Positions 8,405-15,607 of a stretch of DNA of 64,000 nucleotides are shown here, piece by piece (position 1 is the stretch's first letter; every line of letters starts with the position of its first letter). A program made the translations under genes and the position numbers. This DNA comes from Paenibacillus albus (GTDB lineage Bacteria; Bacillota; Bacilli; Paenibacillales; Paenibacillaceae): assembly GCF_003952225.1 (NCBI RefSeq), contig NZ_CP034437.1:5346501-5410500 (forward strand). Direction: 5' to 3'. The notes below the pieces were generated by a model. The model was not told the DNA's origin and made no database searches. It saw only the letters and a program-made list of their open reading frames with translations.

Positions 8405-9944
8405 GATGCCCGTGCCCCCCGTTTCCTTTACCGCCGGCGCCACCCGACTGCTGCCGCTCCCGGATAATCCCTTCCATGCGGCTCTTCATCGCCGGATCCA
8501 TCTCGGTTAAACCGTGACGAATTTCCTGCTCCATCGTCGGCCATTTCTCGCGGAACGATTCGCTTGGCAAGCTCGGCGTGACACGATACGAATTCCAGCC
8601 CTTCAAAGGACCGACCTTCGTGCGGATACCTCCGTCTCTTACAACAAGCTTCTGACCCAGTTTGCCGATCTTGAGAACCGCGCCGAACCGCTTCGAATTC
8701 TTCATCACTGCTGCGAAGCCCTTCATCCCGAGCGCTTCCAGCTTATCTCCGCGACCTGCCTCCAGCTTCCGGCGGCGCAGGTAGACAAGCATCTCATGCA
8801 GCGGAATCTTGACCGGACATGCCTCATAGCAAGCGCCGCAAAGACTCGATGCATTGGCGATATCGTCCCATTCAGCTACATTTTTCTTCAATGCAGGCGT
8901 AAGAACCGCACCAATCGGACCGCTGTACGTACCCCCGTATGCATGGCCGCCGATATGACGGTACACCGGACAAGCATTCAGACACGCGCCGCAGCGAATG
9001 CAGTTCAGCAGTTCTTGGAACTCCGGATCGCCAAGCTGCAGCGAACGCCCGTTATCTACGATAATAATGTGCATCTCATCAGGACCGTCTGCATCCACCT
9101 CGCGCCGAGGGCCGCTAATACCGGACATGTAAACGGTCAGCTTCTGCCCTGTCGCGGAACGCGGAAGCAGAGTCGCCATGACTTCGAGATCCTCGAAGGA
9201 AGGTATAATCCGCTCCATCCCCATCAGCGTAATTTGCGTCTTCGGCACTGTCGTGACCATACGGGCATTGCCTTCATTTTCGAACAGTACCATCGAGCCC
9301 GTCTCTGCAATCGCAAAGTTGCACCCTGTCATGCCAATATCCGCCTCGAGGAACTTCTCACGAAGCTTGCGGCGAACAAATCCAGCCAAAATTTGCGTAT
9401 CCGGCGCAAGCTCCTCGCCAGCATCGGCGGACAGCAGCTCCGCAATTTGATAACGGTTCTTATGAATCGCAGGAATGATAATATGCGACGGCGTCTCGCC
9501 CGCCAATTGAATAATATATTCGCCGAGGTCAGTCTCAATCGCCTCGACTCCAATGGAATCCAGCGCGTGGTTGAGATGCAGCTCCTCTGTCACCATCGAT
9601 TTCGACTTCACAACGCTTCGCGCCTCGACCTGCTTCGCAATAGCGAGCGAGATCTCAACGGCATCAGCAGCCGTCTCTGCAAAATGAACATGGACTCCGT
9701 TAGCCCGAGCATTTTCCACAAATAAGTTTAAGTAGTAATCCAGATGTGCAATCGTATGCAGCCGAATCTGCCGTCCGCGCTCGCGCCAATCGTCCCAATT
9801 GCCATGATCCGAAGCCGCTTTCTCCTTGCCCGTACGCAGCCGCTCCGTCGTGAACTTCACCGCTTTGCGCAGAAAATCATTGTTGAGCGCCAAATCCGCC
9901 CGTTCCTTCACCGTTCCTAAGTTCGCCGTCGCCCCTCCGCTCAT
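8397..9944 (-). CDS. lutB: Lactate utilization iron-sulfur protein LutB
   Basis: A 515-residue protein with an N-terminal LUD domain (about residues 70-290) and a ferredoxin-like domain carrying two 4Fe-4S motifs, CIRCGACLNACPVY (near residue 315) and CGACYEACPV (near 365), followed by a LutB C-terminal domain. It is the electron-transfer core of the LutABC lactate oxidation complex. Its ATG overlaps the lutA stop in an ATGA junction and its stop lies within the first codons of lutC, so the three are translationally coupled. The C-terminal tail is Gly/His-rich (GGHGHHG), which may be a simple extension or bind metal. Confidence 0.93.
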   Translation of the reverse strand: MSGGATANLGTVKERADLALNNDFLRKAVKFTTERLRTGKEKAASDHGNWDDWRERGRQIRLHTIAHLDYYLNLFVENARANGVHVHFAETAADAVEISLAIAKQVEARSVVKSKSMVTEELHLNHALDSIGVEAIETDLGEYIIQLAGETPSHIIIPAIHKNRYQIAELLSADAGEELAPDTQILAGFVRRKLREKFLEADIGMTGCNFAIAETGSMVLFENEGNARMVTTVPKTQITLMGMERIIPSFEDLEVMATLLPRSATGQKLTVYMSGISGPRREVDADGPDEMHIIIVDNGRSLQLGDPEFQELLNCIRCGACLNACPVYRHIGGHAYGGTYSGPIGAVLTPALKKNVAEWDDIANASSLCGACYEACPVKIPLHEMLVYLRRRKLEAGRGDKLEALGMKGFAAVMKNSKRFGAVLKIGKLGQKLVVRDGGIRTKVGPLKGWNSYRVTPSLPSESFREKWPTMEQEIRHGLTEMDPAMKSRMEGIIRERQQSGGAGGKGNGGHGHHG

Positions 9945-10669
9945 GCGCCCTTCACTCCTTCATATAGCAGCTCTGCCAGGTGCATAACCCGCACAGGTTT
10001 ATCGCGATAACGCAGGTTGCCCGCAATGTTCATGAGGCACGCCAAGTCCAGTCCGACGAGCACCTCAGCCTCCGTCTCCAGAACATGGTCGGTCTTCTCC
10101 GTCACCATAGCACCGGAAATTTCGGACATCTTCACAGCGAACGTCCCTCCGAACCCGCAGCAGTCATTGGCAAAAGGAAGCGGTACTAGCTCCATCCCCT
10201 TCACTTGCTCCATCAACAGAAGCGGCTCCTCCTTCACGCCAAGCAAACGGCTGCCGTGGCAGGATGGATGGTACGTCACCTTATGAGGGAACGCAGCCCC
10301 AACGTCCGTTACACCGAGCACCTGCACAAGGAATTGCGTAAATTCGTAGGATTTCTGCTGCAGCTTAACCGCTTTCTCCAGCATAACCGGATCGTGCTCG
10401 AACAGCTTTGGATAATGATGAATCATGCCTGTACAGGAACCGGATGGGGAAATGACAAAGTCGCAATCCTCAAACGCTTCCAATATCGTACTCGCAGTCT
10501 CTCTTGCTTCCTTCCAATAGCCGCTGTTGAACGCCGGCTGCCCGCAGCAGGTTTGTACCTTCGGGAATTCGACCTGCACGCCATACCTAGCCAATAGCCG
10601 CACCATCGCTTCACCGACGCGCGGATATAAGGCATCGCTTAGACAAGTAATGAATAAAGACACTTTCAC
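9941..10669 (-). CDS. lutA: Lactate utilization Fe-S oxidoreductase LutA
   Basis: A 242-residue protein with two cysteine-rich CCG domains (motifs CCGQPAFNSGY near residue 47 and CCGFGGTFAVK near residue 172), the hallmark of LutA and heterodisulfide-reductase-like subunits. It is the first gene of the lutABC operon that oxidises L-lactate. The start is placed at a GTG at 10669 because family members begin VKVSLF-like and AGGTG is upstream; an in-frame ATG at 10711 would overlap the predicted -10 element and is unlikely. Confidence 0.92.
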   Translation of the reverse strand: MKVSLFITCLSDALYPRVGEAMVRLLARYGVQVEFPKVQTCCGQPAFNSGYWKEARETASTILEAFEDCDFVISPSGSCTGMIHHYPKLFEHDPVMLEKAVKLQQKSYEFTQFLVQVLGVTDVGAAFPHKVTYHPSCHGSRLLGVKEEPLLLMEQVKGMELVPLPFANDCCGFGGTFAVKMSEISGAMVTEKTDHVLETEAEVLVGLDLACLMNIAGNLRYRDKPVRVMHLAELLYEGVKGA

Positions 10670-10709
10670 GTTAACGGAGCACCTCGCTTGAACTCGTTTT
10701 ATAGTTATC

Positions 10710-10739
10710 ATTTTATCAGGTTGTCAGACATGTTGACAA
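10710..10739 (-). promoter_or_regulatory. lutA promoter
   Basis: On the minus strand TTGTCA (10734-10739) and an extended TGA-TAAAAT (-10 at 10710-10715) are 18 bases apart, upstream of the GTG start of lutA. The -35 element is one arm of a perfect palindrome. Confidence 0.6.
10721..10739. promoter_or_regulatory. Palindromic operator, candidate LutR site
   Basis: A perfect inverted repeat TTGTCA-N7-TGACAA covers the -35 region and part of the spacer of the lutA promoter. Placement fits repression by blocking RNA polymerase. FadR-type GntR proteins bind short palindromes with TNGT/ACNA half-sites, which the arms contain. Assignment to LutR is inferred from proximity. Confidence 0.6.
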
Positions 10740-10776
10740 TAAGAAATATGTCCTGCCTGTCTAAGTTGGTGGAGAG

Positions 10777-10809
10777 TTGCTTCTCTGCAATTTATGTCGT
10801 ATAATACGA
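10777..10809 (+). promoter_or_regulatory. Promoter and palindrome of the marR-DUF3147 operon
   Basis: TTGCTT (10777-10782), a 17-base spacer and TATAAT (10800-10805) form a good sigma-A promoter. The -10 lies in a 13-bp palindrome, TCGTAT-A-ATACGA (10797-10809), suitable as an autoregulatory MarR operator. The ribosome site AAAGAGGGG follows before the ATG at 10844. Confidence 0.65.
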
Positions 10810-10843
10810 TATATTCTTACGACGCGATATAAAGAGGGGTCTC

Positions 10844-11269
10844 ATGCATAAAGAAATTGCCCAGTTAAACCAGCTCTGGACGGATATTTACTATAACCTG
10901 CGCTATAACCACGAAGAAAAAATCACGCACCAAAACATACGTATCCTTCAAGCGATACAAAAGGAGGAAGATGTAGGAATTAAAGAAATTGCCGAATCGA
11001 TCCAGGTGTCTCACAACACCGCTTCCGAGCATGTTAAACGCTTATTGAGCAAGAATTATGTATTCAAAACACGAAGCAGCGAGGATGAGCGGAAGGTTAT
11101 TCTAAAACTTACCGAATCGGGCAGCGATGTCTTACACCGCCATTCCAGTCTCGATGAAGACAAACTGAATCACATTCTGTTTGAACAAATGACCGATGTA
11201 GAAAGACAATTCATCTTAGATGCTTTTACATTGCTAAAGGAGAAAGCGATCGATGTTCACAATCGTTAA
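10844..11269 (+). CDS. MarR family transcriptional regulator
   Basis: A 141-residue winged-helix protein of typical MarR length. The recognition region IKEIAESIQVSHNTASEHVKR and the wing with SSEDERKV lie at about residues 45-90. MarR proteins act as dimers and usually repress their own gene and a neighbouring one until a small ligand or oxidant releases them. Its stop lies within the downstream membrane protein gene (17-base overlap), and a palindrome covers the -10 of its promoter, so autoregulation of a two-gene operon is likely. The ligand is unknown. Confidence 0.88.
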   Translation: MHKEIAQLNQLWTDIYYNLRYNHEEKITHQNIRILQAIQKEEDVGIKEIAESIQVSHNTASEHVKRLLSKNYVFKTRSSEDERKVILKLTESGSDVLHRHSSLDEDKLNHILFEQMTDVERQFILDAFTLLKEKAIDVHNR

Positions 11270-11591
11270 AATTATTATTTCTGCTGCCATAATTGGCGCT
11301 ATAACCGAATTCTCAAGAAGATACCCTCAGCAGGGCGGAGTCATTGCGGCCTTACCAATCGTCAGCCTGTTAAGTATTTTATGGCTGTATTTGCAAGGCG
11401 AGCCGGCGGATAAATTAAGCAAGTTTGCGATTGGCGTCGTATGGGGACTTCCCGGAACGATTGCGATGCTGCTGATCATCGGAATCGCAATGAAACATTC
11501 CGTCCATATCGTTGCTTCGTTAAGTCTTGGAATCGTAGGCTGGCTCATTTTATATTTCGCTCAAGACATTGTCGTGAAACTTCTTCACTAA
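11253..11591 (+). CDS. DUF3147 family small membrane protein
   Basis: A 112-residue protein with four hydrophobic segments (about residues 1-20, 30-48, 60-80 and 88-108) and the family-typical stretch EFSRRYPQQGGVIAALPIVSL after the first helix. It starts inside the 3' end of the marR gene with AAGGAG upstream, so expression is coupled to the regulator. The function of DUF3147 is unknown; the pairing suggests export or membrane defence, but this is inference. Confidence 0.82.
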   Translation: MFTIVKIIISAAIIGAITEFSRRYPQQGGVIAALPIVSLLSILWLYLQGEPADKLSKFAIGVVWGLPGTIAMLLIIGIAMKHSVHIVASLSLGIVGWLILYFAQDIVVKLLH

Positions 11592-11594
11592 TAA

Positions 11595-11635
11595 AAGGCC
11601 GTCCAAGACGCGAACCTCTCGCCTTGAACGGCCTT
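11595..11635. terminator. Bidirectional terminator
   Basis: A 13-bp stem (11595-11607 with 11623-11635, one mismatch) around a 15-base loop, followed by TTTTATTAG on the minus strand. It separates the rightward DUF3147 gene from the leftward rhamnose operon end. Confidence 0.7.
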
Positions 11636-11642
11636 CTCTTCA

Positions 11643-12410
11643 TTAAACCGTAGAAACCTCAATCGACGTCCGCTCAGTCAACGCCTGCAGCGTCTCCTGT
11701 GGGATGCGTCGATCGGTGATGATTGTACCGATTTCGCTTAGCTCGGCTACATGCGTGAACGCTTGAATGCCGAATTTGCTGGCGTCGGCGAGCAGGATGA
11801 CACTGTCGGCCATGCCGATCATTTTCTGCTTGATGCGCGCTTGAAGCTCATTGGATTCGCTAATGCCGCGGTCCAGATGGACTCCTTTGCAAGAGAAGAA
11901 CACTTTGTCGACATGGTACAGGTCAAGCGAGCGCTCCGCGAGCGGACCAACGAAGGATAACGAACGCTGCGCCAGCAGGCCGCCGGTCGAGATGACCTCG
12001 ATCTTCTCCTTGCTGCTCAGCTCCGTCGCCACTTTAATGGAGTTGGTCAGCACCGTCAACGGAAAATCCGGCAAATACGAAGCCATATACCAAGCCGTCG
12101 TGCTCGCATCGAGCAGAATCCGATCCTTCGGCTTAATCAGCTTCACCGCTTCCTGCGCGATGCGCCGCTTCTCTTCGGCATGCGTAATTTCCCGTTCCGC
12201 ATAAGGAATCTCCGGCTGCTGCGGCAGATCCTTCACACTGACCGCTCCCCCGTGGGAACGGCGCAAGCGGCCAGCCTGCTCGAGCCGATCCAAGTCGCGG
12301 CGAATCGTCTCCTCCGTCACTTGGCACAGCTCGCTCAGCTCCGTTACACGTATGCTTCCGCGTTCATTGACCAGCCTAACAATCTTCTCATAGCGCTCTG
12401 CAACCAGCAT
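11643..12410 (-). CDS. rhaR: DeoR family regulator, probable rhamnose operon repressor
   Basis: A 255-residue DeoR/GlpR-type protein: N-terminal helix-turn-helix (about residues 5-60, with VTELSELCQVTEETIRRDLDRL and LRRSHGGAV) and a DeoRC sugar-phosphate-binding domain with DASTTAWYMA and ISTGGLL motifs. It is the last gene of the rhamnose operon, 27 bases after rhaB. In B. subtilis a DeoR-family gene also lies in the rhamnose operon, so a role as rhamnulose-1-phosphate-responsive repressor is likely. The start at 12410 follows AGAGG at good spacing; an ATG six bases earlier directly abuts it. Confidence 0.82.
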   Translation of the reverse strand: MLVAERYEKIVRLVNERGSIRVTELSELCQVTEETIRRDLDRLEQAGRLRRSHGGAVSVKDLPQQPEIPYAEREITHAEEKRRIAQEAVKLIKPKDRILLDASTTAWYMASYLPDFPLTVLTNSIKVATELSSKEKIEVISTGGLLAQRSLSFVGPLAERSLDLYHVDKVFFSCKGVHLDRGISESNELQARIKQKMIGMADSVILLADASKFGIQAFTHVAELSEIGTIITDRRIPQETLQALTERTSIEVSTV

Positions 12411-12437
12411 TGTCATCCTCTACTTTCAATCCATAAT

Positions 12438-13910
12438 CTATGCGAGTCCCGTCAATTCACGGAACTTACCGTACGCCTCTTCCCACCGAGTCCCATCCTG
12501 CGGCTCATACACCGTAACCGGGAAAGAATCCCGTATGACTTGGCGTGCTTCCCAAATATCGGACAGCTCTCCCTGTGCAATCCATTGAACGACAAGATTG
12601 CCAAGCGCACTGCCTTCAACTGGCCCCGCCCAAACCGGCTTCCCGATTGCATTCGCAGACCATTGGCACAGCAGCACATTCTGTATGCCGCCGCCGACCA
12701 TATGCAGGCCGCTGAACGACTTGCCCGATAACCGCTCTGTTAATTCAAGCACATAACGGTATTTGAGCGCAAGGCTCTCCAAGATGCAGCGCACGATTTC
12801 GCCAGGCGTTTCCGGAACAGGCTGGCCGCTTGCCGCACAGAACTGCCGTACGCGCGAAGGCATATCGCCCGGATGGATGAACACCGCATCATCTGGATCA
12901 ATGAGCGACTTGAAGGCATCCGCTTTCTCCGCCATGCTCACCAGCTCAGGGAAGCTGTAGTATTGACCTGCCCGTTCCCAAGCACGGCGGCATTCTTGTA
13001 GAATCCAGAGCCCCATGATGTTCTTCAGCAGCCGGTACGTACCGTATACGCCGCCTTCGTTCGTGAAGTTCAGCTCCTGCGCCAGTTCATTAATGATAGG
13101 ACGGTCCACTTCAGTGCCCATCAAGGACCAAGTCCCGCAGCTGAGGTAGGCAAAATCCCGCTCCAGCGCCGGCACGGCAGCTACCGCTGAGCCTGTATCA
13201 TGTTCTGCAGTGGCGAGCACCGGCACGGAACCGATGCCAAGCTCCTCGCAAATAGATGCACGCAGCGAACCCACGCGCGTTCCCGGCTGGACCACTTCGC
13301 CGAACAACGAGGATGATAGACCGATATCCGCCAGTAATTCAGCGTCCCATCGACCCTCAAGCGGATTATACAACTGCGTCGTCGTCGCATTCGTGAACTC
13401 GTTATGCATCTCGCCGGTCAAGAAGTAACGGAGCAAATCCGGAATCATCAGAAACCGCTCCGCCCCTTGCAGAAACGGCGAGTCCGCTTCCTTCAGCGCT
13501 GCAAGCTGGTAGATCGTATTGAACGGCAGAAACTGAATGCCTGTCCGTCCGAAAATCTTGCTTGCCGTCAACCGCTCCATCGTCCGTTCCATCACGCCGT
13601 CCGTATGATGATCCCGGTAATGATACGGATTGCCCAGCAGCTCTCCGTTTCTGCCGATAAAGCCGAAGTCTACCGCCCACGAGTCGATAGCGAGACTTGC
13701 CGGCGTCACGCCGGCATGCTTCGCCTTGAGCAGTCCCTGCTTAATCTCATGGAACAGCCGCAAAATATCCCACTGCAGCCGATCCCCTACCCCAACAGGG
13801 TCATTGCTGAAGCGATGCAGCTCTTCGACTTCAATCTTCCCATTCTTCAAACGACCGAGCAGCGCCCGACCGCTGCTCGCCCCAAGGTCATACGCTAAAA
13901 TGCTCGGCAT
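12438..13910 (-). CDS. rhaB: Rhamnulokinase
   Basis: A 490-residue FGGY-family sugar kinase that phosphorylates L-rhamnulose to rhamnulose 1-phosphate. The N-terminal ATPase motif AYDLGASSGRALLG is followed by SWAVDFGFIGRNGELLGNP, as in RhaB, and later by TAEHDTGSAVAAVP and YLSCGTWSLMGTE, all RhaB-typical; the C-terminal adenosine motif is MVGGGIQN. Length is normal. It lies 3 bases after rhaA and before the DeoR regulator in the rhamnose operon. Confidence 0.95.
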   Translation of the reverse strand: MPSILAYDLGASSGRALLGRLKNGKIEVEELHRFSNDPVGVGDRLQWDILRLFHEIKQGLLKAKHAGVTPASLAIDSWAVDFGFIGRNGELLGNPYHYRDHHTDGVMERTMERLTASKIFGRTGIQFLPFNTIYQLAALKEADSPFLQGAERFLMIPDLLRYFLTGEMHNEFTNATTTQLYNPLEGRWDAELLADIGLSSSLFGEVVQPGTRVGSLRASICEELGIGSVPVLATAEHDTGSAVAAVPALERDFAYLSCGTWSLMGTEVDRPIINELAQELNFTNEGGVYGTYRLLKNIMGLWILQECRRAWERAGQYYSFPELVSMAEKADAFKSLIDPDDAVFIHPGDMPSRVRQFCAASGQPVPETPGEIVRCILESLALKYRYVLELTERLSGKSFSGLHMVGGGIQNVLLCQWSANAIGKPVWAGPVEGSALGNLVVQWIAQGELSDIWEARQVIRDSFPVTVYEPQDGTRWEEAYGKFRELTGLA

Positions 13911-13913
13911 CCT

Positions 13914-15194
13914 CTAGTTCGCCCCTATTTGCACTTGGCCGCGCTTTAGAAGCACTTCATTCTCATAAGTCTTCACTTCAGCCAGCCATTCCTCGCGCAC
14001 AGGTACGCCATTCTTCGCACAGTAGTAATCCCATACCGCGCCGAATGGATACGATTTGAACTCTTCTGTCAGCGCAAGGCGAGTCGTGTAGTCGCCTTCC
14101 AGCTCCGCTTGGCGCAGCGCTTCAATCGGATCAAGCATCGCGCGCATAAGCGCTTTGATTGTGTTGCGCGTACCGATGACCCATGCGGCAACACGGTTGA
14201 TACTTCCATCGAAGAAGTCGAGTCCGATGTGCGTAATGTCAAGCAAGTCACCGCGTACAAGCTCACGTCCGATATCAATCAGCTCATCATCCATTGTCAC
14301 GACATGATCGCTGTCCCAGCGCATTGGGCGGCTAACGTGGAGCAGAATGCCGTCCGTGAACAAGGACATCGCGGAGAGCTTATTCGAAATCACTTCCGTC
14401 GGATGGAAGTGGCCAGCATCGAGGCAGACCAGCTTATTGTTCTGAATGCCATAGCCCATATAGAACTCATGGGAACCAACAACATAAGCTTCGGAGCCAA
14501 TGCCGAACAGCTTGCTCTCGACTGCATCGAGGTTATGCGCGGGGTTTAATTCTTCTTCGAACACTTGATCGAGCGCATCCTTCAGCCGTTTGCGCGGCGT
14601 AAGACGGTCTGCCGGCACATCCTTAAAGCCGTCTGGAATCCATACATTCGTTACGCAAGTTTGTCCAAGCTGCTCGCCGAAGTAAGCGCCGATGCGGCGG
14701 GACGCCTTGCAGTGGTCAATCCAGAACTCGCGAATCGCCGGGTCCGGATGGCTCAGCGTGAAGCCGTCACTCGACTTCTCATGCGAGAAGCAGGTCGGGT
14801 TGAAGTCAAGGCCGAGACCTTGCGCTTTCGCCCAGTCTACCCACTTCTGGAAGTGCTTCGGTTCGATTTTGTCCAGCTCTACCTTCTCGTCCGTATCGGC
14901 ATAGATGGCATGCAGGTTCAATTTATGTTTGCCGGGAATGAGGGAAAACGCTTTCTCAAGATCAGAGCGAAGCTCCTCCGGCGTGCTTGCCGCACCTGGG
15001 TAGTTACCGGTTACGGAGATGCCTCCGGTAAGCGCTTGATCTTTATTCAAAAAGCCGCGAACGTCGTCGCCTTGCCAGCAATGCATCGAAATCTTCACTT
15101 CTGCCAGCTTCGTAAGCACCGCGTCAACGTCGATGCCGTGGCGGGCGTACAGCTCCTTAGCTGCTTCGTAATTCGCTACAATTTTTTGCTCCAT
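13914..15194 (-). CDS. rhaA: L-rhamnose isomerase
   Basis: A 426-residue enzyme converting L-rhamnose to L-rhamnulose. RhaA-typical segments are [11 protein letters not shown] near the N-terminus, [29 protein letters not shown] and the metal-site region [16 protein letters not shown] with Asp and His ligands. Length matches the Bacillus-type enzyme. The ATG at 15194 has AAAGGAG ten bases upstream; an ATG nine bases earlier is too close to that site. It lies between the ASRT-family gene and rhaB. Confidence 0.95.
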   Translation of the reverse strand: MEQKIVANYEAAKELYARHGIDVDAVLTKLAEVKISMHCWQGDDVRGFLNKDQALTGGISVTGNYPGAASTPEELRSDLEKAFSLIPGKHKLNLHAIYADTDEKVELDKIEPKHFQKWVDWAKAQGLGLDFNPTCFSHEKSSDGFTLSHPDPAIREFWIDHCKASRRIGAYFGEQLGQTCVTNVWIPDGFKDVPADRLTPRKRLKDALDQVFEEELNPAHNLDAVESKLFGIGSEAYVVGSHEFYMGYGIQNNKLVCLDAGHFHPTEVISNKLSAMSLFTDGILLHVSRPMRWDSDHVVTMDDELIDIGRELVRGDLLDITHIGLDFFDGSINRVAAWVIGTRNTIKALMRAMLDPIEALRQAELEGDYTTRLALTEEFKSYPFGAVWDYYCAKNGVPVREEWLAEVKTYENEVLLKRGQVQIGAN

Positions 15195-15214
15195 TTCACA
15201 CATGCTCCTTTACG

Positions 15215-15589
15215 CTATTTTATAGGATGAGCGATAACTGACATAAGGGCGTTCTCGGCTTGCGTCGCATCCAATCGGCTGTACTGGACAATGATCGGGA
15301 TGCTGCTTAGCACCTCGATGGCATAAGGAACGCCGAGTGGAATCGTCGCTCCTTCTGCCTCAAGGGTGGACGTGCGGATATGCTTCGTTCTTCTGCCTGG
15401 CACGGTGACGTGAATGTTCTCTAGCGGCTCACGATCCTCGAAGAAGATCGTGAACGTGATTAGCGCCTCCTCAGAGGAGCAGTTGAGCACACAAACCGAC
15501 TCATGACTTTCGTAAGCACCTGGTGCGCTGGTCGGCGGAATGTAGCCGTCTGGAATGATCCAATGCTTCTCGCCTCTTGCTTCATACAT
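15215..15589 (-). CDS. Sensory rhodopsin transducer (ASRT) family protein
   Basis: A 124-residue protein with the conserved features of the ASRT family: HWIIPDGYIPP near the N-terminus, ESHESVCVLN, FFEDREPLENI, VPGRRTKHIR, and the C-terminal SRLDATQAENALMS. The family forms a beta-sandwich and is named after the soluble partner of Anabaena sensory rhodopsin, but most members occur without a rhodopsin and have been proposed to bind small molecules. No rhodopsin gene is nearby. It sits inside the rhamnose operon, 18 bases after rhaEW, where a sugar-related role is more plausible than photosensing. Start uncertain: an ATG 12 bases upstream is also possible. Confidence 0.85.
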   Translation of the reverse strand: MYEARGEKHWIIPDGYIPPTSAPGAYESHESVCVLNCSSEEALITFTIFFEDREPLENIHVTVPGRRTKHIRTSTLEAEGATIPLGVPYAIEVLSSIPIIVQYSRLDATQAENALMSVIAHPIK

Positions 15590-15607
15590 ACTTCCGCACA
15601 TCCTCTC

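Noticed and set aside
8514-9725. Long plus-strand open frame (403 codons) opposite lutB
   Set aside because: It is fully antisense to a clear lutB gene and is rich in Arg/Leu/His, the usual shadow composition.
15215-15589. Rhodopsin-based light sensing
   Set aside because: The ASRT family name suggests it, but no rhodopsin gene is in the window and the operon is for rhamnose.
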